Shown: piece after piece, positions 44,553-53,824 of the stretch | Layout of the letters: every line of letters begins with the position of its first letter | How positions within the stretch are numbered: position 1 is the stretch's first letter | Assembly: GCA_965279075.1 (NCBI GenBank) | Contig: CBDIHI010000007.1 | Span: 226,538-290,537 of the forward strand | Direction of reading: 5' to 3' | Origin: SZAS-79 sp965279075 | GTDB taxonomy: Bacteria; Pseudomonadota; Gammaproteobacteria; Burkholderiales; SG8-39 | DNA length: 64,000 nucleotides | Position numbers and translations under genes: made by a program | Notes under the pieces: model-generated | The model's input: only the letters and a program-made list of their open reading frames with translations | The model's database searches: none | Told to the model about the DNA's origin: nothing

Positions 44553-45646
44553 CCGTTTTCAGTCCTGCCGACCAGGCCTACATGGCCAAGGCGCTGGCGC
44601 TGGCCCGGCTGGGCATGCAGACGACCACGCCCAATCCGCGCGTCGGGTGCGTGATCGTCAGGGACGGCGTCGTCGTGGGCGAAGGCTGGCACTACAAGGC
44701 CGGCGAGCCGCACGCCGAGGCGAACGCGCTCGCGATGGCCGGTGACAAGGCCAGTGGCGCCACCGTCTACGTCTCGCTCGAGCCCTGCAACCACCATGGC
44801 CGCACGCCACCCTGCGCCGAGGCGCTGATCCTCGCGGACGTGTCGCGCGTGGTCGCGGCAATGCGCGACCCGAACCCCGCGGGCGCGGGCGGCGGCAAGG
44901 CGCTGGAAGCCGCCGGCGTGCGCTTCGAGTGCGGGCTGATGGAAGACGAGGCGAGGGAACTCAACATCGGCTTCGTTTCGCGCGTGACGCGCGGCCGGCC
45001 CTGGGTGCGCCTCAAGGTCGCCGCGAGCCTCGACGGGCGCACGGCGCTGGCGAACGGCCAGTCGCAGTGGATCACGGGCGCGGAAGCGCGCAAGGACGGG
45101 CACGGCTGGCGCTCGCGCGCCTGCGCGGTCCTGACCGGCATAGGCACGGTGACCTCGGATGACCCGCAACTGACCGTGCGCGAGATCCCCACCGACCGCC
45201 AGCCGCTGCGCGTGATCGTCGATAGCCGGCTCGAGACGCCGCTGACCGCACGGATCCTGCAGGGCGGCCCCGTGCTGGTCTTCTGCGCGGTGGACGACGC
45301 GGAACGGCGCGCGGCACTGGAAGCGCGCGGCGCCGAGGTCGCGGTGATCGCCAACCCGGCCGGCAAGGTCGACCTGCCGGCGATGCTCAAGGCCCTCGCG
45401 GCCCGCGGCGTGAATGAACTGCACGTGGAGGCGGGCGTGAAGCTGAACGGGTCGCTCGTGCGCGAGGGCTGCGTGGACGAGGTCCTCATGTATTTCGCGC
45501 CATCGCTGCTGGGCGATTCGGCGCAGGGCATGTTCAGCCTCGCTGCGATGACCTCGCTCGACGAGAAGGTTTCGCTGGCGTATCACTCGGTCGACCGCGT
45601 GGGCGAAGACCTGCGCGTCGTCGCGCGGCTGAAGGCGCCGCGCTGA
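44549..45646 (+). CDS. ribD: Bifunctional riboflavin biosynthesis deaminase/reductase RibD
   Basis: 365 aa. Deaminase domain (1-145) with zinc ligands H55, C80, C89 and catalytic E57 (HAE; PCNHHGRTPPC); reductase domain from about 150 (WVRLKVAASLDGRTAL, HVEAGVKLNGSL). Second and third steps of riboflavin synthesis. GTG start within a GTGA overlap with nrdR. Confidence 0.95.
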   Translation: MTVFSPADQAYMAKALALARLGMQTTTPNPRVGCVIVRDGVVVGEGWHYKAGEPHAEANALAMAGDKASGATVYVSLEPCNHHGRTPPCAEALILADVSRVVAAMRDPNPAGAGGGKALEAAGVRFECGLMEDEARELNIGFVSRVTRGRPWVRLKVAASLDGRTALANGQSQWITGAEARKDGHGWRSRACAVLTGIGTVTSDDPQLTVREIPTDRQPLRVIVDSRLETPLTARILQGGPVLVFCAVDDAERRAALEARGAEVAVIANPAGKVDLPAMLKALAARGVNELHVEAGVKLNGSLVREGCVDEVLMYFAPSLLGDSAQGMFSLAAMTSLDEKVSLAYHSVDRVGEDLRVVARLKAPR

Positions 45647-46257
45647 TGTTCTCAGGGATCATCCAGGCCGTCGGTGCCATCGAAAAAATCGAGCCGCTGG
45701 AAAAGGGCGTGCGGCTGACGATCGAGGCGGGTTCGCTCGGTCTGTCTGATGCGAAGGTCGGCGATTCGATCGCCGTGAACGGCGCGTGCATGACCGCCAC
45801 GTCGATCTCCGGCAGCCGCTTCACCGTGGACGTCTCGCGCGAGTCTTTGGACGTGACGGCCGGGTTGGGCGCGCCCGGCAAGGTGAACCTCGAGAAGGCC
45901 ATGGCATTGGGCGACCGCATCGACGGCCACCTCGTCACGGGCCACGTCGATGGCGTGGGCGAGGTCGTTTCGTTCGAGCAGCTGGGCGAGTCGTGGCGGC
46001 TCGCGGTGCGCGCGCCGAAGGACCTGGGGCGCTTCATCGCGAAGAAGGGCTCGGTCACCGTGGACGGCGTCAGCCTCACGGTGAACCGCGTCGAGGACGA
46101 TACCGCCGGGTCGACGTTCGAGGTCAACCTGATCCCGCACACGCTGGAGGTCACGACGCTGTCGCGGCTTAAGGCGGGGGCGAATGTGAACCTGGAGATC
46201 GACCTGATGGCGCGGTATGTGCAGCGGTTGCTGGAGGCGGGCGGGTCGCAGTCCTAG
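45646..46257 (+). CDS. ribE: Riboflavin synthase alpha chain
   Basis: 203 aa made of two homologous barrels, each starting with an MFSG/GHVDGVG-type motif (MFSGIIQAVG; LVTGHVDGVGEV). It dismutates two dimethyl-ribityllumazines to riboflavin. It overlaps ribD by TGATG. The usual followers ribBA, ribH and nusB are absent; the operon ends against a convergent gene. Confidence 0.95.
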   Translation: MFSGIIQAVGAIEKIEPLEKGVRLTIEAGSLGLSDAKVGDSIAVNGACMTATSISGSRFTVDVSRESLDVTAGLGAPGKVNLEKAMALGDRIDGHLVTGHVDGVGEVVSFEQLGESWRLAVRAPKDLGRFIAKKGSVTVDGVSLTVNRVEDDTAGSTFEVNLIPHTLEVTTLSRLKAGANVNLEIDLMARYVQRLLEAGGSQS

Positions 46258-46276
46258 CGGGCCGCGACGTTCTCCC

Positions 46277-47119
46277 TCAACCCCGACTCGCGAAAGCCAC
46301 GATCCCCGCCGCGATCAGCGTCACGCCCACGGCCCTTGCGCCGGACCACCGCTCCTTCAGCACGAACACGCCGATCAGGCACGCGAACAGCACGCTCGTC
46401 TCGCGCAACGCCGAGACCCCCGCGATGGGGCCATGGCTCAGGGCCCACAGCAGTACGCTGAACGCGGCGGTGCCAAGCAGCCCCGAGATCAGGGTCCGGC
46501 GCCATTCGCGCGCGATCGTCGTCCATAGGGCGCGGCCACGCGCCACGTTGGTGATGCCGACGAACGCCACGCCGTCGAGGATCATCAGCCAGACCACGAA
46601 CGACAGCCAGTCGCCGGAGAGGCGCGAACCGTAGGCGTCCACGACCGTGTACGCCGCCACCATGAGTCCGGTCGCCGCCGCCGCGACCATCAGCGCGACG
46701 GTCGGCTTGCGGCCCTGCCCGTCGAGGCTCATCGCGAGGATCCCGCCCGAGACGAGCAGCACGCCGGCCGCCTGCCTTGCATCGGGCAGTTCCCCCAGCG
46801 CGAGGAACGCGATGAGTGTCGCGAACAGCGGCGTCAGCCCGCGCGCGATCGGGTAGGCCTGGACGAGGTCGCCATGCCGGTAGACCTGGGCCAGGCCGAT
46901 CTTGTAGGCGTTGTGGAGGACCACGGAAAAGGCGAGCACCGGCCAGACGGCCTTCTGCGGGGTGTCGACCCAAGGCAGCGCCGCCAGCGAGAGGCATCCA
47001 CTGACCACGTTCATGCCGGCAAGGCTGATCAGGCGGTCGCCGCTTGACTTGACCATGGCGTGCCAGGAGGCGTGCAGCAGCGCGGCGCCCAGCAGCATTG
47101 CGCAGATCGTGAGGTCCAT
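46277..47119 (-). CDS. EamA/DMT-family transporter
   Basis: 280 aa with ten hydrophobic helices in two EamA repeats (first repeat ends LALGELPDARQAAGVLLVSGGILAM; second ends VLKERWSGARAVGVTLIAAGIVAFA). Inner-membrane exporter of metabolites or amino acids, substrate unknown. The start at 47119 begins directly with the first helix; longer in-frame extensions have no homology. Confidence 0.85.
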   Translation of the reverse strand: MDLTICAMLLGAALLHASWHAMVKSSGDRLISLAGMNVVSGCLSLAALPWVDTPQKAVWPVLAFSVVLHNAYKIGLAQVYRHGDLVQAYPIARGLTPLFATLIAFLALGELPDARQAAGVLLVSGGILAMSLDGQGRKPTVALMVAAAATGLMVAAYTVVDAYGSRLSGDWLSFVVWLMILDGVAFVGITNVARGRALWTTIAREWRRTLISGLLGTAAFSVLLWALSHGPIAGVSALRETSVLFACLIGVFVLKERWSGARAVGVTLIAAGIVAFASRG

Positions 47120-47190
47120 GGTGCCCGTGGCTGTGGCGAAGGCGGGAGTTTGACGGCATTTGGCCGCGCTGCGCGCAAGGATGCGAAACG

Positions 47191-47222
47191 TTGCGCCCCC
47201 CGGGGCGCAAACCCTGTACTCT
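47191..47222. promoter_or_regulatory. 20-bp palindrome and -10 box before the Bug-TauD run
   Basis: TTGCGCCCC (47191-47199) and GGGGCGCAA (47202-47210) form a perfect 9-bp dyad with a 2-bp centre, followed by a plausible -10 TACTCT (47217-47222). Placed where a regulator could block RNA polymerase. It lies in the 181-bp gap between divergent eamA-like and Bug genes. Confidence 0.45.
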
Positions 47223-47300
47223 CCCCCGACAAGACCCAAGGGCAGGGCGCTGCCGGTTAGTAGCGCTCCCGACCCGGGCCGGCTACCCCAGGAGACCGCA

Positions 47301-48266
47301 ATGCCCCGATTTTCCCGACCGCTGCTCGCGGCCGTCCTCGCGCTGTCCGCCACCTTTTCCACCGCCCAGGACTACCCCCGCAAACCCGTGACGATGATCG
47401 TTTCGGCCGCGCCTGGAGGCGGCCTCGACTTGATGTCGCGCACCGCGGCTAAGGCACTGTCGGAGGAATGGAAGCAGGCGGTGGTGGTCGACAACAAGGG
47501 CGGGGCGGGCGGCATCATCGGCACGGACCTCGGCGCGAAGGCCGCGCCCGACGGCTACACGCTGCTGACGGTGTCGATCAGCCATTCTACGAACCCGGTG
47601 CTGATCAAGAAGCTGCCCTACGACACGTTGAAGGATTTCACGCCGGTCTCGCTCTTCGCCAAGCTTCCCGTCGTGCTGACGGTGGCCAAGGGAATGCCGG
47701 CCAACAGCGTCGGCGAGCTTGTGGCCTACGCGCGCGCGAACCCGGGCAAGCTGAACTGCGCCTCGTCCGGCACCGGGACCTCGCAGCATCTCGCCTGCGA
47801 GATGTTCAAGAACATGGCGAAGGTGAACATCCAGCACGTGCCCTACAAGGCGATCGCCGCGGCGCAGGCCGACGTGATCGGCGGACGCATCGAAGTCATG
47901 TTCGACCAGTTCTCCACGGCGGTGCAGAACTCGAAGGTGGGCAGCGTGAAGGCGCTGGCGATCACGACGGCGGCGCGTTCCGCCGCCGCGCCGGACCTGC
48001 CGACGATGGCCGAATCGGGATTGCCCGGCTACGAGGCGGTGACCTGGTTTGCGATGTTCGGCCCCGCGGGCCTGCCGAAGGACCTGGCCGCGAAGATCGC
48101 CGCCGACCTCGCACGCGGCATGGCGAAGCCCGAGAACCGCGACCGGCTGGTGGCGCAGAACTTCGACCTCGTCTACGGCAAGCCCGAGGAGCTCGACGCC
48201 TTCCTCAAGGGCGAGATGGCGAAGTGGGGAAAGATCATCCGGGAAGCCGGCATCCAGGCCGACTGA
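47301..48266 (+). CDS. Bug/TctC-family periplasmic binding protein
   Basis: 321 aa. Signal peptide MPRFSRPLLAAVLALSATFSTAQ, then DYPRKPVTMIVSAAPGGGLD. GGAGACC lies 7 bp before the ATG. It is followed 25 bp later by a TauD-type dioxygenase and then another Bug gene, so the ligand may be the substrate of that oxygenase. Confidence 0.9.
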   Translation: MPRFSRPLLAAVLALSATFSTAQDYPRKPVTMIVSAAPGGGLDLMSRTAAKALSEEWKQAVVVDNKGGAGGIIGTDLGAKAAPDGYTLLTVSISHSTNPVLIKKLPYDTLKDFTPVSLFAKLPVVLTVAKGMPANSVGELVAYARANPGKLNCASSGTGTSQHLACEMFKNMAKVNIQHVPYKAIAAAQADVIGGRIEVMFDQFSTAVQNSKVGSVKALAITTAARSAAAPDLPTMAESGLPGYEAVTWFAMFGPAGLPKDLAAKIAADLARGMAKPENRDRLVAQNFDLVYGKPEELDAFLKGEMAKWGKIIREAGIQAD

Positions 48267-48291
48267 CCACTTACTTTCAGCGGAGGACATC

Positions 48292-49242
48292 ATGTCGAAC
48301 ATTTCCATCCAGCGCGTGGGCTACTCGTGCGGCGCGCGGGTCACCGGCGTAGACCTCTCGAAGCCCCTGTCGGACGCGGACTTCAAGACGATCCACAAGG
48401 CGTGGATCGACCACCTGGTGCTGGTGTTCCCGGGCCAGAAGCTCGACCCTCATTCGATGATGCGGTTCACGCGCCTCTTCGGCGAGCTCGACGACTACGC
48501 GACGCAGCCCTTCAACCGCCATCCCGAGATCAACGAGGTGATGGTGCTGACCAACAAGCGCACCAACGGCCAGCCCTCGAAGACCTACAACGCCGGCCAG
48601 AACTGGCATACGGACCTCTCCTACACCCTGCGCCCCGCGAAAGCCACGGCGGTGTACTGCATGGAGAAGCCCTCGGTGGGCGGCGACACGATGTTCGCCA
48701 ACATGTACGACGCCTACGAAACGCTGACGCCGAAGATGCAGGCCTTCCTCGAGGGGCTGGAGGGCGTGCATGACGCGAGCCTGATCGAGGGGCTCGACAA
48801 GCGCGGGCCCGAGGTGGCGAACGAGTTCCGGCGCCTGAACCCGCAGGTGGTGCACCCGGCCGTGCGGCTGCACCCGGAGTCGGGGAAGAAGGCGCTGTAC
48901 GTCAACGAGCGCGTGCGCACTTTCCTCGGCCTGTCGGAAGCCGAGAGCAAGCCGATCGTGAAGTTCCTCTGCGACCATTCGGTGGCGCCGCGCTTCACCT
49001 ACCGCCACTACTGGAGCATCGACGACTTCGTCATGTGGGACAACCGCTGCATGGTGCACCTCGCCGTGGGCGACTACGACCCCGGCGAGATCCGCCACAT
49101 GATCCGCACCTCCTGCATGGGCGACTACGTGGGCCGCTACCTCGACCCCGCGGCCGCGGCCGCGCAGATGAAGGCGCCGCCCGCCGCCGTCGCGTCGAAG
49201 CCCGCCGCCGACGCAAAAGCCGTTGCCGCCCTCCACGACTAG
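48292..49242 (+). CDS. TauD/TfdA-family 2-oxoglutarate dioxygenase
   Basis: 316 aa. Iron ligands H106 and D108 (NWHTDLSY) and H256 (DNRCMVHLAVGDY), with Arg residues of EIRHMIRTS for 2-oxoglutarate. The C-terminal 30 residues are an Ala/Lys-rich tail not typical of the family. It hydroxylates an organic acid or sulfonate; the substrate cannot be told. A GGAGGA ribosome-binding site precedes the ATG. Flanked on both sides by Bug genes. Confidence 0.9.
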   Translation: MSNISIQRVGYSCGARVTGVDLSKPLSDADFKTIHKAWIDHLVLVFPGQKLDPHSMMRFTRLFGELDDYATQPFNRHPEINEVMVLTNKRTNGQPSKTYNAGQNWHTDLSYTLRPAKATAVYCMEKPSVGGDTMFANMYDAYETLTPKMQAFLEGLEGVHDASLIEGLDKRGPEVANEFRRLNPQVVHPAVRLHPESGKKALYVNERVRTFLGLSEAESKPIVKFLCDHSVAPRFTYRHYWSIDDFVMWDNRCMVHLAVGDYDPGEIRHMIRTSCMGDYVGRYLDPAAAAAQMKAPPAAVASKPAADAKAVAALHD

Positions 49243-49252
49243 GACACCTTCC

Positions 49253-50206
49253 ATGCGCCCGATCGCGATTGCCTGCCTGCTCGCCGCTTCCGTCACCGCC
49301 GCTTACGCACAGGGCTACCCGACCAAGCCGATCCGCGTCGTGATCGGCTACGCGCCGGGAGGTTCGGCCGACGCCGGCATCCGGCCGCTGGCCAAGGTCC
49401 TCGAACCGCTGCTCGGCCAGCCGCTCATCATCGAGAACAAGCCCGGCAACGCGGGCGGCGTGGCCATGGAGTTCATCGCCAAGGCGCCCGCCGACGGCTA
49501 CACGCTGTACTACTTCGACAGCGGGCCGCTCACCGTCGCGCCGCACCTGGCCAAGGTCGGCTACACGCAGGCCTCGTTCACGCAGCTCGGCCACGTGTGC
49601 GGCAGCGGCAGCATGCTGGTCGTGCATCCGTCGACGCCCTTCAAGACCGTGGCCGAGGTGATCACGGCGTCCAAGCGCGATCCTTCCAAGTGGAGTTACG
49701 GCACCTCGGGCGTCGGTGGCCCGCATCATCTTTCGGGCGAGTACTTCAAGAACGTGACCGGCGCGCAGCTGCTGCACGTGCCCTACAAGGGCGGCGGCCC
49801 GGCGATGACCGACCTGATGGGCGGGCAGGTGCCGATGCTGTTCTCCTCGCTCGGCCCCGTCGTGGGCGCGGCGAAGAGCGGCAAGGTGCGCCCGATCGCG
49901 GTGACGTCGCTCAAGCGCTCCGGCGCCTTCCCCGACGTGCCGACGATGGACGAGGTGGGGATCAAGGGTTTCGAGTCGACCGCGTGGTATGGCCTGCTCG
50001 GGCCCGCCGGGTTGCCCGCGGACGTTTCGGCGCGGTTGAGTCAGGCGCTGCTGAAGGCCGGCGAGGACAAGGTGCTGCAGGAGCAGCTCAACGCCACCGG
50101 CTGCGACGCGGAATTCCTCACGTCCGCGCAGACCGTCGAAAAGATCCGCGCCGACAGCGCCAAGTGGGGCAAGGTCGTCAAGGAAGCGAACATCAAGGTG
50201 GACTGA
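49253..50206 (+). CDS. Bug/TctC-family periplasmic binding protein
   Basis: 317 aa. Signal peptide MRPIAIACLLAASVTAAYAQ, then GYPTKPIRVVIGYAPGGSAD. Starts 10 bp after the dioxygenase stop. Its last 14 bp overlap the end of a convergent gene. Differs from most Bug proteins here by a Cys in GHVCGSGSM. Confidence 0.9.
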   Translation: MRPIAIACLLAASVTAAYAQGYPTKPIRVVIGYAPGGSADAGIRPLAKVLEPLLGQPLIIENKPGNAGGVAMEFIAKAPADGYTLYYFDSGPLTVAPHLAKVGYTQASFTQLGHVCGSGSMLVVHPSTPFKTVAEVITASKRDPSKWSYGTSGVGGPHHLSGEYFKNVTGAQLLHVPYKGGGPAMTDLMGGQVPMLFSSLGPVVGAAKSGKVRPIAVTSLKRSGAFPDVPTMDEVGIKGFESTAWYGLLGPAGLPADVSARLSQALLKAGEDKVLQEQLNATGCDAEFLTSAQTVEKIRADSAKWGKVVKEANIKVD

Positions 50207-50801
50207 TCCCGGTGCCTGCGGGGGCGTCGGGCCGCAGTTCGACTTCGATGCCCGACAGGCGCAGGTAGGTGGCGCCCAGCCGGGTGATCGGCCACCAGTC
50301 GTAGAGCAGCATCTCCATCGGGCGCCAGATCGCCACCCAGCCGAGGATCAGCAGTCCCTCGGACAGGACCTCGCCGAAAAGCGTGCCCGAATTGCGGAAG
50401 AAGAGCTGCCGCAGCAGGACGCACGCGAAAAGGAAGGACAGGCCGAGCGCGAGCGACAGGCGCCCCTCGCGCATGTGCAGCCTGCGCTTCCTCAGCGTTG
50501 CGGCGTACCGGTACTCGAAGAAGTGGTGGATCGACGCCTGCGTCTTCCTCGCCTGCGCCGCGGGGAGCGCCTCGCCGGGCAGGTAGATCACCAGCTTCAG
50601 CTGCGCCTCCGCCGGATGGTCCAGCAGGGAGTCGACGATGTAGTCCTCCGCCTCCTTGTCGAGGTCCTGCTCGTGGAAGGGCGAGGCGTCGAGTGAATTG
50701 AAGAGCTGCTCGATCCTCGTCAACCGGATCTCGATGAGCGTGAAGTGCCCTTCGCGCCTGTAGTGGAATGAGGGGCCGGACCGGAGGGCGTTGTCGTCCA
50801 T
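50193..50801 (-). CDS. Uncharacterised membrane protein with two helices
   Basis: 202 aa. An N-terminal cytoplasmic part of about 115 residues (acidic DLDKEAEDYIVDSLLDHPAEAQLKLVIYLP) is followed by two hydrophobic segments, LALGLSFLFACVLL and LLILGWVAIWRPMEMLL. No domain is recognised with certainty. It is transcribed toward the Bug gene and lies 28 bp downstream of the RIO-kinase stop on the same strand. Confidence 0.8.
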   Translation of the reverse strand: MDDNALRSGPSFHYRREGHFTLIEIRLTRIEQLFNSLDASPFHEQDLDKEAEDYIVDSLLDHPAEAQLKLVIYLPGEALPAAQARKTQASIHHFFEYRYAATLRKRRLHMREGRLSLALGLSFLFACVLLRQLFFRNSGTLFGEVLSEGLLILGWVAIWRPMEMLLYDWWPITRLGATYLRLSGIEVELRPDAPAGTGISPP

Positions 50802-50829
50802 CTTCGCGCATGCTACCCCACAGTGCGGC

Positions 50830-51714
50830 TCAGGGATCCAGCGAAGCCTTGTAGAGCTGGCGCATCGCCTCGTCCTTCTTCACGTCCTCGATCTCGCGCA
50901 TGATGTCGCGCACGTCGACCGGCTTCTCGATGCGCTTGAAGCGGCCGGTCAGCACCGTGTCGGGCGCGAGCTTGCCGGCCTCGTACAGCGCCCAGATCTC
51001 CTTGCCGTAGTCGGTCGTGCGCAGCTCGGGGGCGAAGCGGCCGAAATAGGTGGCGAGGTTCTCGACGTCGCGCTCCAGCATCGCACCGGCGCCGATGTTG
51101 CCCGCGGCGTCCACCGCCTGCGGGAGGTCGATGATCACCGGGCCCGCCGCGTCGACCAACACGTTGTACTCGGACAGGTCGCCGTGCACGATGCCGGCGC
51201 AGAGCATCAGCACGACCTGCGTGATCATGAACTGGTGGTACTCGCGCGCGACCTCCGGCGCAAGCTCCAGGTCGTTCAGGCGCGGCGCGGCGTTGCCATC
51301 GGCGCCGGTCACCAGCTCCATCAGCAGCACGCCGTCGAGGAAGTTGTAGGGCACCGGCACGCGCACGCCCGCGGCGGCGAGCCTTTGCAGCGCGGTAACC
51401 TCCGCGGTCTGCCAGGCCTCTTCCATCTCCTGCCGGCCATAGCGGGTGCCCTTGGCCATCGCCCGGGCGCGGCGGCTGTTCTTGACGTTGCGGCCCTGGG
51501 TGTAGTCGACGGCCTGGCGGAAGGCCCGCTTCTCGGGCTCCTTGTAGACCTTGGCGCAGCGGATCTCGTCCCCGCAGCGCACGACGTAGACGACCGCCTC
51601 CTTGCCGCTCATCAGCTGGCGCAGGACCTCGTCGACGAGGCCTTCCTCGACGAGCGGCGCGATGCGTTTTGGGGTTTTGATGGGTGCTCGGGTGTGGGGA
51701 ATTGCAAAAGCCAT
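50830..51714 (-). CDS. RIO-family serine protein kinase
   Basis: 294 aa. Glycine/lysine region SGKEAVVYVVRCGDEIRCAKVYK, catalytic loop HGDLSEYNVLV and metal-binding loop IIDLPQAVD, all typical of RIO1-like kinases found in many Gram-negative bacteria. Possible roles in stress or translation control are inferred from relatives. The promoter must lie in the 73-bp gap shared with the divergent Ser/Thr kinase. Confidence 0.88.
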   Translation of the reverse strand: MAFAIPHTRAPIKTPKRIAPLVEEGLVDEVLRQLMSGKEAVVYVVRCGDEIRCAKVYKEPEKRAFRQAVDYTQGRNVKNSRRARAMAKGTRYGRQEMEEAWQTAEVTALQRLAAAGVRVPVPYNFLDGVLLMELVTGADGNAAPRLNDLELAPEVAREYHQFMITQVVLMLCAGIVHGDLSEYNVLVDAAGPVIIDLPQAVDAAGNIGAGAMLERDVENLATYFGRFAPELRTTDYGKEIWALYEAGKLAPDTVLTGRFKRIEKPVDVRDIMREIEDVKKDEAMRQLYKASLDP

Positions 51715-51787
51715 TTTACGCCATCCCCGGCGCCCGCCCGTTCACGGTATCCTGCCTTAACTGGGGAAGGCCGGGGGGCCGGGGACG

Positions 51788-53059
51788 ATGGAGCGGATCG
51801 GGAAGTACGAGATCAAGGGGCTGCTCGGACAGGGCGCGACCGGGAGCGTCTACCTCGCCACGGACGGCTTTTCCACCTCCGACGTGGCGCTCAAGGTCAT
51901 CAACCCGGAGATCTTCAAGGACCCCGATTTCGGCGAGGTCCACCGCGAGCAGTTCCTCAACGAGGCCTCGCTCGCCGGCAAGCTCAACCACCCGCACATC
52001 GTCGCGATCCTCGACGCAGTCGTGTCGGAGGAGGCCGGGTACATCGCGATGGAGTACGTGAAGGGCCACGACCTGTCGAAGTACGCGAACCCGGCGAACC
52101 TGCTTTCGGTGGGCGACGCGATCGAGGTCGGCTTCAAGTGCTGCGGGGCGCTGGACTACGCGTTCCGGCAGGGCGTCATCCACCGCGACATCAAGCCCGC
52201 GAACATCATGGTGGCCAGCGGCACCGACGTGAAGGTCACCGACTTCGGCGCCGCGCTGCTGAGGACCGGCAAGGGCAACACCACGGTCAGCATCGGCACG
52301 CCGGCCTACATGTCGCCCGAGCAGATCAACGGCGACGAGCTCACCCACAAGACCGACATGTACTGCGTGGGCGTCGTGCTCTACGAACTGCTCACCGGCG
52401 TGCGGCCTTTCGTGGCCGAGACCATGCCGGCGCTGATCAACAAGGTGCTGAGCGAAGCGCCGGTGCCGCCCTCGAAGCTCCGGGCGGGCCTCCCCCCCGG
52501 CCTCGACGAGCTGGTGCTGAAGGCGATGGCGAAGAGCCCGGATGAACGCTTCCATAGCTGGGCTGACTTTGCCCTCGAGATGGCCAACATCGGCAAGTTC
52601 AGCGTTTACCTGCACACGATTCCCGACATCGAGAAGTACGCGGCGCTGCGCTCGGTAGAGATGCTCGAAAAGCTGACCGACGGCGAGATCTGGGAGCTCG
52701 TGAAGGTGGCGCGCTGGACTCGCGTGCCGGCGCGCACCGTGATCCTCGAGGAGGACGCGGTGGGCGAATCGCTGCTGTTCCTCGCCAAGGGCGACCTCAA
52801 GGTCACCAAGCAGGGCCAGCTGCTCAACCTCATCAGTGCGGGCGAGTGGTTCGGCGAGATGTCCTACATCGGCGGCGGCGACATACACCGCCAGGCCACC
52901 ATCGAGTCGATGACCGACGGCACCGTGGCGGAGTTTTCGGTCGCGGACCTCGAGACCACCAGTATGGGCTGCCGGCACCACCTGCTGCGGGCGTTGCTGA
53001 GGAACGTGGTGGACAGGCTGGTGCTGTCCAACGTGCGCGTGGCGAAGTCGGCGCGTTGA
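51788..53059 (+). CDS. Ser/Thr protein kinase with C-terminal cyclic-nucleotide-binding-like domain
   Basis: 423 aa. Hanks-type kinase domain about 1-275 with GQGATGSVYLA, K in VALKVI, HRDIKPANI, DFGAAL and an activation-segment TPAYMSPEQ. Residues about 300-415 form a CRP/cNMP-like beta roll (RVPARTVILEEDAVGESLLFLAKGDLKV ... GEWFGEMSYI). A soluble kinase gated by a nucleotide or protein ligand is plausible; a true cNMP-binding Arg is not evident. It overlaps the next gene at a TTGA. Confidence 0.88.
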   Translation: MERIGKYEIKGLLGQGATGSVYLATDGFSTSDVALKVINPEIFKDPDFGEVHREQFLNEASLAGKLNHPHIVAILDAVVSEEAGYIAMEYVKGHDLSKYANPANLLSVGDAIEVGFKCCGALDYAFRQGVIHRDIKPANIMVASGTDVKVTDFGAALLRTGKGNTTVSIGTPAYMSPEQINGDELTHKTDMYCVGVVLYELLTGVRPFVAETMPALINKVLSEAPVPPSKLRAGLPPGLDELVLKAMAKSPDERFHSWADFALEMANIGKFSVYLHTIPDIEKYAALRSVEMLEKLTDGEIWELVKVARWTRVPARTVILEEDAVGESLLFLAKGDLKVTKQGQLLNLISAGEWFGEMSYIGGGDIHRQATIESMTDGTVAEFSVADLETTSMGCRHHLLRALLRNVVDRLVLSNVRVAKSAR

Positions 53060-53820
53060 GGGTCCTTGCGGCCGGGCTGGGCTTCTTCCTTTGCCTGCCC
53101 GCGCTCGCGCAGGACCCGGCTGCGGCCGCACCGCGCGCCAGGCCCGTAAGGGTCATCGAGGTCAAGGGCCCCATCGGCCCGGGTCTCGTGCCCAAGGTAC
53201 GTGAAGCACTGGAAGCTTCGGATCCCGACCGCCTGCCAGCGGGCGCCGTGCTGTTCCTCGACAGTGCCGGTGGCGACGGCATGGCCGCGATCGAGATAGG
53301 CAGGCTCGTGCGAGCGGCGAAAGCCCAGGTGTTCGTGCGAGGGAAATGCTGGAGCGCCTGTGTTCTCGTTCTTGCCGCGGGCGTGGTGCGCGGCGCGCCC
53401 GACCGCGCCGTGGGCATCCACCGTCCCCGCCTCACCACGTTCGTGAAGGACATAGGCGTGGTCGACATCAACCCGTCCTCGAACCCGAACGCCGCAAAGG
53501 CGCTGGAGATCGCCGACCGCAGGATCGCCGACTACCTGCACGACATGGGCATGCCCGATGCGCTCTACAAGGCGATGATGGCCACCCCCTCGGACCAGAA
53601 CCGGCGACTCGGTGCGGAGGAGTTGCGCGAGTTCGGGCTGGCGGGCATTGAGACCGCGTACGGCGAGGCGCAGGCCGAAAGGGTGACTGCGCGCTACAAG
53701 GTGACGGCGCAGGAGTACGCGGCGCGTGCGCCCCAGGCGCAGGACAAGTGCCTTACCCCCACGGCGACCAGCGCGGAGTTTGTGCGCTGTTACAACAGGG
53801 TGCTGCGGACGGGGGAGTAG
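53056..53820 (+). CDS. ClpP-like periplasmic protein (COG3904 type)
   Basis: 254 aa. TTG start inside the overlap with the kinase stop; it gives a clean signal peptide RVLAAGLGFFLCLPALAQ, and no ATG does. The mature part has the crotonase/ClpP-like pattern LFLDSAGGDGMAAIEIGRLVR, GKCWSACVLVLAAGVVR with a likely nucleophilic Ser before ACV, and VGIHRP. Predicted periplasmic or exported serine protease-like protein of unknown target, translationally coupled to the kinase. Confidence 0.78.
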   Translation: MRVLAAGLGFFLCLPALAQDPAAAAPRARPVRVIEVKGPIGPGLVPKVREALEASDPDRLPAGAVLFLDSAGGDGMAAIEIGRLVRAAKAQVFVRGKCWSACVLVLAAGVVRGAPDRAVGIHRPRLTTFVKDIGVVDINPSSNPNAAKALEIADRRIADYLHDMGMPDALYKAMMATPSDQNRRLGAEELREFGLAGIETAYGEAQAERVTARYKVTAQEYAARAPQAQDKCLTPTATSAEFVRCYNRVLRTGE

Positions 53821-53824
53821 GGGG

